From Maribellus sediminis (GTDB lineage: Bacteria > Bacteroidota > Bacteroidia > Bacteroidales > Prolixibacteraceae): a stretch of DNA of 64,000 bases. Within the stretch, counting starts at the first letter, position 1; the number at the start of each line of letters is the position of its first letter. This document shows positions 1-8,645 of the stretch, piece by piece. Where the stretch lies: positions 434,001-498,000 of the forward strand of contig NZ_WXUB01000004.1 in assembly GCF_011799805.1 (NCBI RefSeq), written 5' to 3'. The notes under the pieces were generated by a model. That model saw only the letters and a list, made by a program, of their open reading frames with translations, ran no database searches and was not told the origin of the DNA. Made by a program: the position numbers and the translations under genes.

Positions 1-402
1 TGTAAAAGCAAACTTTGCTCCCGTACCGAAATCAATGAAAGTTCCGCCTAATAGCGGCAGATCCTGCAAGTACTGGTAGTTAAAATTACCAAAGCCAACA
101 GCTGCAAGTATTCGCCAGCGATCTTCGTTCAGATACAGGCGCTGAAACGCTGCAAAAAAGTAACTCTTGTTGGTGGTATACAATCCCATTAATCCCGACG
201 AGGAAGAAGGCGAAACGGTATCATTTCTATTTACCTTGTAAAAACCTTGAGTCATGGCACCAAAAGTTGTTCCGAGTGTTTTACTGTAATTCACAAAAGG
301 AATAGCGGCAAGGTTCACCTTTTTTGTACTGTCCTGTTCCTGACTATGAGCCAGTATACCGAAAAGAGTCACAAAAACTGTAAGGAGTAATTTTAATTTC
401 AT
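1..402 (-). CDS. outer-membrane beta-barrel protein, BamA/TamA-like (N-terminal part only)
   Basis: Reading the minus strand from an ATG at 402 gives an uninterrupted frame of 134 codons to the window edge, so the C-terminal part is missing. The protein starts with a signal peptide (MKLKLLLTVFVTLFGILAHSQ). A beta-rich segment follows, containing YKVNRNDTVSPSSSSGLMG and TTNKSYFFAAFQRLYLNEDR. This composition is typical of Bacteroidota outer-membrane barrels of the surface-antigen (BamA/TamA-like) type, where such segments line alternating strands. The protease gene that ends at 413 is 10 bases upstream, so the two are probably co-transcribed. The family call rests on overall likeness and not on a catalytic motif. 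Confidence 0.6.
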   Translation of the reverse strand, partial: MKLKLLLTVFVTLFGILAHSQEQDSTKKVNLAAIPFVNYSKTLGTTFGAMTQGFYKVNRNDTVSPSSSSGLMGLYTTNKSYFFAAFQRLYLNEDRWRILAAVGFGNFNYQYLQDLPLLGGTFIDFGTGAKFAFT

Positions 403-412
403 AGCTTCCTGT

Positions 413-1441
413 TTATTGCGTCATGCGCCAGCGCAGGGTTTTAATTTCGCCGTTACGGAGTATTTTTACCTGGTATTCCTGACCTTTTTCAAGGTTATTC
501 ATGTATTCGTAAAATTTTTCTATGTTTTCAATAGAGTTCAAAGGAATATCGTCGAATTGTAATATTACATCGCCTCCTGACAGGAACTCCAGTTCGCCAA
601 TCTTCATGGTCAGGTAACCGCCTTTTAATCCCATAAAGTAGGCCGGCGAATTATCAACTACATTCAAAACCATTAATGCACCCTCCTGCGGAACATTAAA
701 AATTTTGCAGAACTCTGGATTCATTGGCAGTATTTCGGTGCCAAACCATATGCGTCCCTGCTGACCAAGAATTTCAACAGCAATGTTTGAAGTTGCTGCA
801 AAACCCAGTCCTTCGAATCCACCCGAAAACGACAAAATGGAACTAACTATCCCAATAACCTCTCCCTGCATGTTGAACATCGGTCCACCGCTGTTCCCTT
901 TGTTAATCGAAGCATCTGTCTGGAAAAATTCCTGTATTTTACCTTCAATGGTTTCATGCATCTCGGAATGCTTCCCGCTTATTATTCCTTTCGAAACCGA
1001 GAAAGACAGCCCAAGCGGATTGCCAATTATAAAAATATCTTCACCTACACGCACCTTATCTGAATCGCCAATTTTTGCTGCCGGAAAATTGCTTGCCGGT
1101 CTTTCAAGCTCAATGAGTGCCACATCGGCGGTTTTGTCCAATCGACGGTTGACAGCACTTAACATAAAGCCGTCGGAAAATTCAACCTGAATTTTTGAAG
1201 CGTTGGCAACCACATGCGCTGCGGTTAATATGTAGTTATTACGCTTTCCGACCAACACCCCGGAACCAAATCCCTGTGCCGAAGTTTGCGTTGTTGGATT
1301 TCCAATGCCCGGATTCTTTTTTTCGAGCACATGAATTTTTACTACTGAAGGTTTAACTGAATCTACCAGATCGGCAAAGCTCTGCGATTTAACCTGCACC
1401 GAGAGAACAAGCAGTGCCAGGGCATAAAGGATTTTTTTCAT
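413..1441 (-). CDS. trypsin-like serine protease with PDZ-like C-terminus (DegP/HtrA type)
   Basis: This is a secreted S1C-type protease of 342 residues, probably periplasmic, acting on misfolded or regulated envelope proteins. Residues 1-20 form a signal peptide. The catalytic triad is visible: His76 in ILTAAHVV, Asp106 in KTADVALIEL and Ser184 in NKGNSGGP. The last 110 residues (about 232-342) look like one PDZ-type domain, with GGDVILQFDDIPLNSIENI typical of the PDZ core. Classical DegP has two PDZ domains, so this is a shorter DegS-like form, but without a membrane anchor. It is transcribed in the same direction as the barrel gene that starts 10 bases after its stop. The substrate is unknown. 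Confidence 0.85.
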   Translation of the reverse strand: MKKILYALALLVLSVQVKSQSFADLVDSVKPSVVKIHVLEKKNPGIGNPTTQTSAQGFGSGVLVGKRNNYILTAAHVVANASKIQVEFSDGFMLSAVNRRLDKTADVALIELERPASNFPAAKIGDSDKVRVGEDIFIIGNPLGLSFSVSKGIISGKHSEMHETIEGKIQEFFQTDASINKGNSGGPMFNMQGEVIGIVSSILSFSGGFEGLGFAATSNIAVEILGQQGRIWFGTEILPMNPEFCKIFNVPQEGALMVLNVVDNSPAYFMGLKGGYLTMKIGELEFLSGGDVILQFDDIPLNSIENIEKFYEYMNNLEKGQEYQVKILRNGEIKTLRWRMTQ

Positions 1442-1553
1442 ATTGAATTCGTTTGGTTAAGTTCTGTTAATTGTAAAAATAAATTATAAATCGCAGGTAT
1501 CAACCATTAATGATGAACGATTTCAAAAAAAAATGTGGAAGGACGGCTACGGA

Positions 1554-1772
1554 TTACTTTTTTTTATTTCGTTTGCGCTTGAAGTAGAAAATCAAAATAA
1601 TAACCGGAATTGCAATCAGCAGGATAATGTTAAACAAATCCCATTCAACCGGTTCCGGGTCTCCGTATGGAACACCACTCGGTGCCTGAGCATAGGTAGA
1701 AAAGAAGAATAAAAGGCTAAAAAACAGTGTACCTGTCGTTCTGATATAATAATATAGTTTTGTAGACTTCAT
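1554..1772 (-). CDS. small membrane protein, 72 residues
   Basis: The protein has an N-terminal hydrophobic stretch (residues about 12-28, ending STYAQ) that looks like a signal peptide. A short Pro/Gly/Glu-rich linker follows, then a second hydrophobic helix (about 46-63, IILLIAIPVIILIFYF) and a lysine/arginine-rich end. The likely mature form is a single-pass inner-membrane protein with a short periplasmic N-terminus and a basic cytoplasmic tail. Small proteins with this plan are common in Bacteroidota and have no assigned role. It is separated by about 110 bases from the protease gene and has the same direction. Confidence 0.6.
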   Translation of the reverse strand: MKSTKLYYYIRTTGTLFFSLLFFFSTYAQAPSGVPYGDPEPVEWDLFNIILLIAIPVIILIFYFKRKRNKKK

Positions 1773-1918
1773 ACATTAAAAGCAATTAATTGAGTGTTTT
1801 TGTTCACTCTGTTTCAACGTTTAACCGCGTGCATAAAGTTGGGTAATGTCTCTGCTCAACGGAACGAGGAGTATTCTAATATTTCTTATCTTTAAGGTGT
1901 TCACCCGATTCGAACTAT

Positions 1919-3880
1919 ATGGCCTGTTCAAAACGAAATTGTACTCATCGAAACTTACTGATACTTTTGTTTCTGTTCGCCGGTTTTGGCTTGAAAGGGC
2001 AGGAGCCTGACACCGTCAGGATTCGCTTCGACCAGGTGCTGGTACTCCCTGATACTTCTTATTTCGGGGTGAACGATTCGATGATTATTGTTGAAAAAGG
2101 GACGGAATTTGAGCTGATTAAAAATTTCCTGGTTCGCAAACCTTCTTATTATGAGCGTAAACCACAGAAAGTGGAATCGGCCAGGCGACTGAATGATAAA
2201 TACGGCCGGATTCTGATGGGGGAGATCATTGATAAAAAGGGTAATCTGCCTGAAGAGTTTAATCCTGCTGATAATTACTACGCCATTTACAAAGACCGCA
2301 TAGTTAAATCAATTAAGATAGAGCGGGTTGCCGTTCTGGATGGTAATGTTTTTGATACCGCCAGTGTAAATACGTCGGCTGTTGGTCGCTTTCTGAATTC
2401 CACCTATGAACCTACCAGGGAGCGGATTGTGCGGAATAATCTGAAATTCAGGGAGAACGATCTGTTAAATCCGCGTATTTTTTCCGACAACGAAAGGCTG
2501 TTGCGCGATCTGTCGTACATCGAAGATGCCAGGATACAGGTAGTGCCGGTAGAAAACTCGGTAGATTCGGTTACTGTCCTGGTGGTAGTAAAGGACCGGT
2601 ATCCAATTGGTTTTGGAGGAAAACTAAACGATTACAATGCGTTTGAAGTTGAACCTTATAGCCGCAATTTCCTGGGATTAGGGCATAACCTGGGGGCTAT
2701 TTTTGAATTCAACGGAAGTACCGATGATAAATTTGGTTACGGTGGCTATTATGGAATTGATAATGTTGGCGGCACGTTTTTTAACGGAGAGATCAGCTAC
2801 AGCCGGGGAGTTGATAAAGATTATTTTGGTATTAAGTTGTCGAAACCGTTTGTAACTACTTATACCCGGGTTGGTGGTGAATTACTGTATGAGAAAACTA
2901 CCGAAAAGATAAAAGAGAAACGCTATACGAAAGATTCTCTGATTGACAGGAATTCCGATTACAGCATGAATTTAATTGATATGTGGTTGGGTTATTCTTT
3001 TCTGTTTCAACACGATAATAAACACCCCTTTCTGAATATTGCCGCCCGGTATTATTCCGAAAAATTCACCGAACGCCCCGATATTGATTACGAGAATAAT
3101 TATCCTTTTCACGACAATCGGGTTATTCTTGCATCGCTGTCGTTTCAACAGGCTTCGTATATAAAAACTACCAAGTTGGTTCAATATGGTCCCATTGAAG
3201 ATATTCCGGTAGGTATTAACGTGAGCATTACCGGAGGTTGGCATCATACTACCTTTGTTGATCGGCCTTACGCAGGTACACGCCTGAATTACGGTATCTA
3301 TTTTCAGAATGCCGGTATTTTTTCTACTACGGCCGATTTCGGTTTATTCAGGTACAAATCGGAATTTGAGGATGTGATTGGCGTTTTGAAACTGGCTTAT
3401 GCAAGCCCGCTTACCGAGGTCGGAAACCTTGAATTACGCAACCTGTTTCAGTTTGCATACAATGCCGTGTACAACCCGCGCTACATGATTCCCGTGCTTT
3501 ACACCGATTATTTGATGGCCCGCGACAGCCGTGACGGATTCTACGGAAACCAGAATATTGCGGTGAATTATTACCCTATTTTTTATACCAATTACAATTT
3601 GTGGGGATTTCGTTTTTCTGTCGATCCTTTTATCAACTTTGGATGGGCCAACCAGGCCATTTACGAGGATAATAAATGGGACAGTTATACCCGGCTGGGA
3701 TTGAATTTGAGCACCAAAAACGAAAGTTTGATTTTTCCGGCCTTGCACGTTCAACTGGCCTACTATGTAAACGCCTTACCGGAAGAGCCCCGTTTTAAGT
3801 TTAAACTGGTGTTTAAAGACATTAAACTGTTTAAGAAATTTACGGAACTTAAACCGCGTATTGCACAGGCAATCCGGTAG
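1919..3880 (+). CDS. BamA/TamA-family outer-membrane protein with POTRA region
   Basis: This protein of 653 residues has a signal peptide (residues about 8-27). A periplasmic section resembles POTRA domains: residues about 130-230 include SVTVLVVVKDRYPIGFGG, the usual end of a POTRA and start of the barrel. About 400 residues of alternating beta strands follow and should form the membrane barrel. Proteins of this family insert or export other proteins across the outer membrane. The essential BamA is longer (about 800 residues, five POTRAs), so this is an accessory relative. It is divergent from the small gene at 1554-1772. The start was chosen because the signal peptide begins there. Confidence 0.75.
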   Translation: MACSKRNCTHRNLLILLFLFAGFGLKGQEPDTVRIRFDQVLVLPDTSYFGVNDSMIIVEKGTEFELIKNFLVRKPSYYERKPQKVESARRLNDKYGRILMGEIIDKKGNLPEEFNPADNYYAIYKDRIVKSIKIERVAVLDGNVFDTASVNTSAVGRFLNSTYEPTRERIVRNNLKFRENDLLNPRIFSDNERLLRDLSYIEDARIQVVPVENSVDSVTVLVVVKDRYPIGFGGKLNDYNAFEVEPYSRNFLGLGHNLGAIFEFNGSTDDKFGYGGYYGIDNVGGTFFNGEISYSRGVDKDYFGIKLSKPFVTTYTRVGGELLYEKTTEKIKEKRYTKDSLIDRNSDYSMNLIDMWLGYSFLFQHDNKHPFLNIAARYYSEKFTERPDIDYENNYPFHDNRVILASLSFQQASYIKTTKLVQYGPIEDIPVGINVSITGGWHHTTFVDRPYAGTRLNYGIYFQNAGIFSTTADFGLFRYKSEFEDVIGVLKLAYASPLTEVGNLELRNLFQFAYNAVYNPRYMIPVLYTDYLMARDSRDGFYGNQNIAVNYYPIFYTNYNLWGFRFSVDPFINFGWANQAIYEDNKWDSYTRLGLNLSTKNESLIFPALHVQLAYYVNALPEEPRFKFKLVFKDIKLFKKFTELKPRIAQAIR

Positions 3881-3907
3881 CATGTTGAGTTAACTACAGG
3901 CGCATTC

Positions 3908-4495
3908 TCAGAAACCCATCGCTGTTTTTATTACATTCATTTCTTCTTCCGAAGTCAGCATTTTTAGCAATTCAAATGCAACACATGGAGCAGTCTCCGG
4001 ACAATACGAGGTTATAATATTGGCATCAACCACAACCGGTTCATTTACCACATTCACTCCAAATTCTTTCAGTTTGTTTTGATAAAAACCGTCTTTTAAG
4101 TGGTAGGTAGTGGCTTTACGGTTTTTTAGCACGCCGCTTTTTGCTACCGGAAATGCCCCGGAACAAACACTCGCAATGATTTTCCCTTTGGCATCAAATT
4201 CCCCGATCAATTTTAAAAAACGTTCGTGGTAGGCTTCCTCGTAATAACCAAATTCGCCAAACCCGCCGGGGATAGCCAGCGCGTCGTAGTCTTCAACGTT
4301 TATTTCGCCGATGGTTTTATCTACCAGAACCGGCACATTAAAGGTGCTGATAACTTTATCGGTAAAGCCACAGGTATCAACCAATATTGCATGTTTGTAA
4401 TCAACCCTGGCCCAGCCAAGCACATCAATAAAAGCACTAAATTCCATCGTTTCAAAGGCTTTGGGCAGAAACAGTAATACTTTCTTGTTTTGCAT
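3908..4495 (-). CDS. DJ-1/PfpI family protein
   Basis: This protein of 195 residues has the class I glutamine-amidotransferase-like fold of DJ-1/PfpI. The nucleophile elbow is visible as ASVCSGAFP with Cys111. The conserved acidic partner is Glu18 in the segment FETMEFSAF, and IPGGFGE forms the glycine turn. Family members act as deglycases, chaperones or oxidative-stress proteins. The length matches DJ-1 (about 190). It is a cytoplasmic protein without a signal sequence. It ends 28 bases from the convergent barrel gene. Its start lies about 60 bases past an attC-like palindrome (4557-4678), so it may be the outermost cassette of the array, but it may also be ordinary chromosome. Confidence 0.85.
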   Translation of the reverse strand: MQNKKVLLFLPKAFETMEFSAFIDVLGWARVDYKHAILVDTCGFTDKVISTFNVPVLVDKTIGEINVEDYDALAIPGGFGEFGYYEEAYHERFLKLIGEFDAKGKIIASVCSGAFPVAKSGVLKNRKATTYHLKDGFYQNKLKEFGVNVVNEPVVVDANIITSYCPETAPCVAFELLKMLTSEEEMNVIKTAMGF

Positions 4496-4556
4496 ATTTT
4501 TCGTAACTATCGATTTACTTGTATTTCTTTTGGTTTTGTTCGTCCTGGTTTAATGC

Positions 4557-4678
4557 TAACGATAAATTATAAGTTCAGCTTGCGTGTTAATCTCTTTCCC
4601 GTTTGCTACGGACGAGAGATTGAGTGAAAATAAGCAGCTCGAATACCACTAATGCCGCCTTGTATTTATAAAGTGTTA
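4557..4678 (-). repeat. attC-like palindromic site (left, diverged)
   Basis: The segment starts with TAAC (4557-4560) and ends with GTTA (4675-4678). Its ends form an imperfect inverted repeat: the left end reads TAACGATAAATTATAAGTTC and the complement of the right end reads TAACACTTTATAAATACAAG. A second inner inverted repeat (AATCTCT with AGAGATT) lies near the middle. The site follows the stop codon of the esterase gene by 7 bases in cassette orientation. Sequence likeness to the well-conserved sites at 13.6 and 14.8 kb is low, so the assignment rests on geometry. Confidence 0.45.
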
Positions 4679-4685
4679 CCAATTG

Positions 4686-5531
4686 TTAGTTAATCTCTAT
4701 AAATGGTTCCTTGTTTAAAAATCCAAGCGATTGTAAAAACTTATCAGCTTCAGAAACTGTTTTTTTGTAGTATTCAAAATTTTTATAGTTAAAAAATCCA
4801 TGCCCCTGACCATTGTACAAATACAGTTCACATTTACTTCCCACTTTCTTCATGACTGTCTGGTAATATTTGGCAGTTTCTTCAGGAATTAAAGCGTCAT
4901 CTGTTCCCAGGAAAAAGATTGTGGGTGGTGCACTCTTTTTTATATTGTGCAGCGGTGAAAATTTTTTATACGCATCGCCAATTCTATCATATCCGTATCC
5001 TCCCGGACCATTGTCAATAACCGGATTAAAAAGTACCAACGCATTAGGAATGCAACTTATCGACAAGTTATCTGTATTCTCATTATAATCTTCAATTAAT
5101 GCTGTTGCTGCTGCAAGATGCCCTCCGGCTGAACCTCCGGCTGCAATAATTTTTGAAGGATCAATATGAAATCTGTTCGCATGTTCTCGAATGTACCGAA
5201 TAGCTGATTTTGCATCCATCAATGATTCGAAAGGTGTCGTATGCTGTCTTTGATTCACTCTGTAATCAACGAGAGAGCAAATTAACCCTCTTTGAGAAAA
5301 ATAGCTGGCCTGTGGTTTAAATTGGTCGATTGAACCACCGTTCCAACCGCCTCCAAAAAAGAAAACCATTGCAGGATATTTTTTAGCCGGTTCAATTGTT
5401 TCAGGCTGATATACTTGCATAAATAATGCAGTTGAATCAATTTGCTTGTATTGGATTTGTTTCTGAGAATATCCAAATGAATAAGCAACAAGTACTATCA
5501 ATAAAATCAAAATGTGTTTTCTACAGATCAT
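4686..5531 (-). CDS. secreted alpha/beta hydrolase (esterase/lipase family)
   Basis: This enzyme of 281 residues has a signal peptide (about 1-22). The oxyanion-hole segment is FFFGGGWNGG (58-66), the Gly-rich counterpart of the HGGG motif of hormone-sensitive-lipase-like esterases. The nucleophile motif is GGSAGG with Ser134. Asp212 in GTDDALIP and His244 in GQGHGF complete the triad. Such secreted enzymes in Bacteroidota often deacylate plant polysaccharides, and the GH43 gene directly upstream fits that. The gene lies between two attC-like segments (4557-4678 and about 5548-5690). It may therefore be a cassette passenger, which would be unusual for a carbohydrate esterase. The exact substrate cannot be read from the sequence. 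Confidence 0.8.
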   Translation of the reverse strand: MICRKHILILLIVLVAYSFGYSQKQIQYKQIDSTALFMQVYQPETIEPAKKYPAMVFFFGGGWNGGSIDQFKPQASYFSQRGLICSLVDYRVNQRQHTTPFESLMDAKSAIRYIREHANRFHIDPSKIIAAGGSAGGHLAAATALIEDYNENTDNLSISCIPNALVLFNPVIDNGPGGYGYDRIGDAYKKFSPLHNIKKSAPPTIFFLGTDDALIPEETAKYYQTVMKKVGSKCELYLYNGQGHGFFNYKNFEYYKKTVSEADKFLQSLGFLNKEPFIEIN

Positions 5532-5547
5532 TTTTTATTTTTTTAGA

Positions 5548-5690
5548 GTTGCCAGCACTACAAGTATGCCTGATGGAGGACTGCAAACGAGAATCCTCTC
5601 GAAACGCTAAAAGGTTGAAGCGGTCAATTGCCCGCCCGAAATGTTTTAATCACCGCCATTAAATATACATGATTTGTAACAAGTAAATCA
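5548..5690 (-). repeat. possible degenerate attC-like segment
   Basis: This non-coding stretch lies between the GH43 stop and the esterase start. Its ends can be aligned as an imperfect inverted repeat: ACAAGTATG...ATGGAGG on the left, and ACAAATCATG...AATGGCGG as complement of the right. The interior contains CTGCAAACGAGAATCC, close to the interior of the 14.8 kb site (CTGCGAAACGAGAATCCGC). On the minus strand, the bases leading into the esterase gene (GGCAACTCTAAAA) resemble the GGCAAGTTTAAA found after the better sites. The outer TAAC/GTTA is not kept, so this is a weak call. Confidence 0.35.
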
Positions 5691-5698
5691 TTATTACG

Positions 5699-6814
5699 CT
5701 ATTCCAAATCAATTTTTACCTTCCAGTGTTTGGCAACATCTTTTAGTTCATCCGGCGTTAAATAGGTTACCGCACCATGTTTAGGCCTCTCAAAATTTGT
5801 GGTTTTCATTATCCCTTCATTAAAATGACCGATATTTTTGTAGGTTTCAAAATCCGTAGTCTCGCTAAATCCCATATTATTCGGACGGGCACCGTATACA
5901 TCGTACATTAACACATAGGTATCTGTGCCCAGGCGTTTAAAAACATTTGGTGCTTCGGTATTAACACTTTCCGGGTCAATGCGTTTTCCCTCCGTTTTGA
6001 ACCCTCCGTTGATTTTATCAGAAACCGAATGCAACACTTTAGCACCATTCACATAAAACAGGTGATAGTTATCTCCGACTTTTGTAATGTCTCCGTCCAG
6101 TCCACCAATTTCGGTAATGCGTTTCGGAAGGGTTTCCAGTTTCGTAAAATCTTCGTTTGGATAGCAATAATACATATGACATTCCTTGTTATTATATCGA
6201 ATGGTGAAATATACCATCATTTTATCCTCCTTTTCGTCGTAAACTGTTTGAGGTGCCCACGAACAGTCAATGTCTCCAAGTTCAGGAAATGCTTTGTCGA
6301 CACGGAAATCAGAATGCGTCCAGTGAATCAGATCGTATGATTTCATCAATACAATAGCCCGGTTGTTTCCCCATCCGTATTTTTCAGCAGGGCGTTGCCA
6401 ATCTGTACCGCGAAAACCGGCACGTTTACCAAAAATGTGAAGATCGGTCATAACCAGGTAAAAAGCTCCATCCGGACCACGAGTGATATGAGGGTCGCGC
6501 ACCCCCTTTTGTTCAGCCAGATCTACTCCCCTGAACACAGGCTCACCATCATTCACATCAGTAAATGTGCAGCCATCGCTACTTATTGCAAAATATGCCG
6601 ATTGGGTTTGATCTTTGAAATAGACCAGAAGGTAACCTCCGAAGTCGTTCTCATCCGGTTTTTGTTGTTTTTCTGGTTTCTTAAGTTCTGAAACAATTTC
6701 AGTACCGGTAGGTCTCATCGCATCCTGATCGGGATTTAATCGGGTTTGTGCGGCAATCGGAGCAAAAAAACTCAAAGCATAAATTAATTCGAACAATAAC
6801 AATTTGTACATCAT
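5699..6814 (-). CDS. secreted glycoside hydrolase family 43-like protein
   Basis: This protein of 371 residues begins with a signal peptide (about 1-22). It has the five-bladed propeller signatures of GH43: KGVRDPHITRGPDGAFYLVM supplies the conserved RDP segment, DCSWAPQTVYDEKEDKMMVY the second-blade SWAP motif, and GLDGDITKVGDNYHLFYVNG and NTEAPNVFKRLGTDTYVLMY later blades with the EAP motif. GH43 enzymes remove arabinose or xylose from plant hemicelluloses. It probably acts in the periplasm or at the cell surface with the adjacent esterase. No SusC/SusD genes are nearby, which is unusual for a Bacteroidota polysaccharide locus and fits a gene that arrived alone. Confidence 0.8.
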   Translation of the reverse strand: MMYKLLLFELIYALSFFAPIAAQTRLNPDQDAMRPTGTEIVSELKKPEKQQKPDENDFGGYLLVYFKDQTQSAYFAISSDGCTFTDVNDGEPVFRGVDLAEQKGVRDPHITRGPDGAFYLVMTDLHIFGKRAGFRGTDWQRPAEKYGWGNNRAIVLMKSYDLIHWTHSDFRVDKAFPELGDIDCSWAPQTVYDEKEDKMMVYFTIRYNNKECHMYYCYPNEDFTKLETLPKRITEIGGLDGDITKVGDNYHLFYVNGAKVLHSVSDKINGGFKTEGKRIDPESVNTEAPNVFKRLGTDTYVLMYDVYGARPNNMGFSETTDFETYKNIGHFNEGIMKTTNFERPKHGAVTYLTPDELKDVAKHWKVKIDLE

Positions 6815-6837
6815 GATTTCTATTTTTTAAACTTCAC

Positions 6838-6945
6838 GTTATCAATTTTGGGCCGGGACTAAATTCTTGTTCTGCAATTATAGCACAATTGGAATTTTCT
6901 GTTCGTATCGAATCATTTACTTGTCGGCCAGGGCAAAATTATTTA
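6838..6945 (-). repeat. attC-like segment after the YdeI-like gene (diverged)
   Basis: The ends form an inverted repeat: TCAATTTTGGGCCGG near 6842 against CGGCCAGGGCAAAATTATT near 6925-6943. On the minus strand the bases that follow it (AACGTGAAGTTTAAAAAA) match the AACGGCAAGTTTAAA leader seen after the strong sites at 11.1 and 13.6 kb. The stop codon of the YdeI-like gene (6943-6945) touches the outer end, as it does at the 11.3 and 14.9 kb sites. GTTA has decayed to ATTA or GATA, so the site may no longer be active. Confidence 0.45.
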
Positions 6946-7521
6946 TTGGAGATTCTCACCTCTTGCTAACTTTTCAATAATTTCTTTCATACGCTTTTCT
7001 CTTGTCTCTTGCTTTTTTGCGGTTTGCGTTCGAAACCCAATAGAGAAAAGATTCGTTTTATTAAGCCCTTTAAAAAACTCTTCTGCTTTCTTGTTCTTAC
7101 TTAGTTCTTCTAGAAAGTCATCTGGTATGGTCATTTTGCTTGGGGGATCGTATGCCTTTTCCCAACGACCATCCTCTTTGGCTTTTTCGACAGCTTTTAA
7201 TCCCGCAGGTCTCATTTTACCTTCTTTGATTAATCTTTCAACGTGCCCGGTATTTACTTTAGACCAAATACTTTTTGCGGTTCTCGGACTAAATTTTTGT
7301 AACCATGCTTGTTCGTCAAATGATTTTTTTTGACCATCTATCCAGCCATAACAAAGAGCCACATCAAGTGCCTCTGCATAATTAATGGTTTTTACCCCGG
7401 AGCCTTTTTTGAATATTTTTAACCAAAGTCCACTTGAATTGTCATGATTTTTTTCAAGCCAGGTTTCAAATGCTTTGGCTGTTTTGAATTCAATAATTGA
7501 TAAAGTATTTAATTTATTCAT
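6943..7521 (-). CDS. YdeI/OmpD-associated family protein
   Basis: This protein of 192 residues belongs to the YdeI/OmdA-like family, sometimes named bacteriocin-protection proteins. Family marks are TAKAFETWLEKNHDNSSGLW at the start, CYGWIDGQKKSFDEQAWLQKF and SPRTAKSIWSKVNTGHVERL. The start at 7521 was chosen over a longer frame to 7671 because the extra 50 codons run through a palindromic attC-like site (7557-7699) and code for nothing recognisable. YdeI-like genes are frequent integron and island passengers. There is no signal peptide, so the protein is cytoplasmic. The biochemical role is not established for the family. Confidence 0.8.
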   Translation of the reverse strand: MNKLNTLSIIEFKTAKAFETWLEKNHDNSSGLWLKIFKKGSGVKTINYAEALDVALCYGWIDGQKKSFDEQAWLQKFSPRTAKSIWSKVNTGHVERLIKEGKMRPAGLKAVEKAKEDGRWEKAYDPPSKMTIPDDFLEELSKNKKAEEFFKGLNKTNLFSIGFRTQTAKKQETREKRMKEIIEKLARGENLQ

Positions 7522-7556
7522 ATTTCTGTGGATTTTTCCGTCCTCTTTGCTTGCCG

Positions 7557-7699
7557 TTAGTGGTTGGTGTAAGTTCTTGTAGCGGATTTCGGAGAGCTTG
7601 CCCGTCAGGTAAGACGGACGGAACTGCCAAACGAGCCCCGAAGCCTCGGGACGTAGTTGACGTACCACCAAACCCCGCCCTGCAATATGTACTGTGTTA
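7557..7699 (-). repeat. attC-like site A
   Basis: The right half is almost identical to the sites at 13.6 and 14.8 kb, including ACCCCGCCCTGCAATATGT and the end GTGTTA (GTTA at 7696-7699). The central stem CCCCGAAGCCTCGGG and the GCGGATTTCGGAGAGC box are also shared. The left outer end reads CCGTTAGTGG where the other sites have CCGTTAACGG, so the outer TAAC is changed to TAGT. It lies between the stop of the 246-residue gene (7711) and the start of the YdeI-like gene (7521). Confidence 0.7.
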
Positions 7700-7710
7700 T
7701 GTGGTGTTTT

Positions 7711-8451
7711 TTATTCAAAATTTACTATTAACCTTTCTGTCATTATTTTTCTCTCATCAAATTCAATTCCCAGTTTGTCGTGAAAATACATTAGTATCTT
7801 GTCTCTTTTTAGACTTGGGACTTTAAAAGAATAAAATTTTGAGTCCTTAATATTGTTTTCAAAAACCTGTCCTTTTACAGAAAAGTTGAATGCTTTAAAA
7901 ACACCATCTAAATCATTTCCCATAAATTCAACATAGTCTTTTCCAAGTCTATATTTCCCATCATTTTCATTAACCTGTTTTTGTTCAAGTTTTTCTTTAT
8001 CGACAAGTCTGGTTACATATTTTTGCAATTGAACACTGTCATAGTTGTATTTAAAATCAAATTCTCCACAGAGTTTATCCAGGATTTCGTTTTTGTGTAA
8101 TTTATAATTTCCAATAGAGTCTTTTGGATAATAAGAAAAATTGAACCTTTTTTTAGGACTTTTCTCTGGATTGCTAAACTCGCTGCTGTTAATATTTTTT
8201 TGAGTTAGAAATAATAGAATATCATTTAGTTTATAATTGTAAATAATAATTGTGTCATGGTAAAAGTCAATTCCTGTTTTAACACAACCCTTTGATGAAT
8301 TTATTGCCATCTCAATTTTGAAATCTTTCGTCTCATAGAATAATGATTCCTGTTCCCAATTTTTTGTAATTAATCTCAGTGCAAGATTCTTGAAGAGAAA
8401 TATTGCCAGTATAGAGATTATTAGAATTATTAGTACTCGTTTGGTATTCAT
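7711..8451 (-). CDS. hypothetical membrane-anchored protein, 246 residues
   Basis: I do not recognise this protein. Residues about 5-26 form one hydrophobic helix (VLIILIISILAIFLFKNLAL) that could be a signal anchor. The rest is a soluble domain rich in Lys, Asp and aromatic residues, mixed alpha/beta in appearance, with one Cys (about residue 57). It is the single gene between attC-like sites B and A and its stop lies 12 bases from site A, so it is a one-gene cassette. The composition is AT-rich compared with the flanking core genes such as eno, which fits acquired DNA. Confidence 0.6.
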   Translation of the reverse strand: MNTKRVLIILIISILAIFLFKNLALRLITKNWEQESLFYETKDFKIEMAINSSKGCVKTGIDFYHDTIIIYNYKLNDILLFLTQKNINSSEFSNPEKSPKKRFNFSYYPKDSIGNYKLHKNEILDKLCGEFDFKYNYDSVQLQKYVTRLVDKEKLEQKQVNENDGKYRLGKDYVEFMGNDLDGVFKAFNFSVKGQVFENNIKDSKFYSFKVPSLKRDKILMYFHDKLGIEFDERKIMTERLIVNFE

Positions 8452-8496
8452 AAGTGTTTATCTATAATTTATGGGCTGCATTTTTCAAATACCACA

Positions 8497-8635
8497 TAAC
8501 AGTGGTGGTATGAGGTCGTGGCGGTCAGACGAGAGTCTGACCAGTCCGACCGAAACTGAGGTAGGCACGAGATTCGACTTGTCGCCCCGAAGCTTCGGGG
8601 CGCACAAACCCAGCCATGCCTTATACCACGTGTTA
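8497..8635 (-). repeat. attC-like site B
   Basis: It begins TAACAGTGGTGGTATGAGG (TAAC 8497-8500) and ends CCTTATACCACGTGTTA (GTTA 8632-8635). The complement of the right end is TAACACGTGGTATAAGG, an imperfect inverted repeat of the left. It has an inner perfect stem CGCCCCGAAGCTTCGGGGCG. The primary sequence of the outer arms differs from sites A, F and G while the fold is kept, as expected for attC sites that are recognised by structure. Confidence 0.65.
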
Positions 8636-8645
8636 GCGGTAGTTA

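Noticed and set aside
7521-7671. N-terminal extension of the YdeI-like protein
   Set aside because: It reads through an attC-like palindrome and matches nothing in the family. The same argument removes the extension of the 13551 gene.
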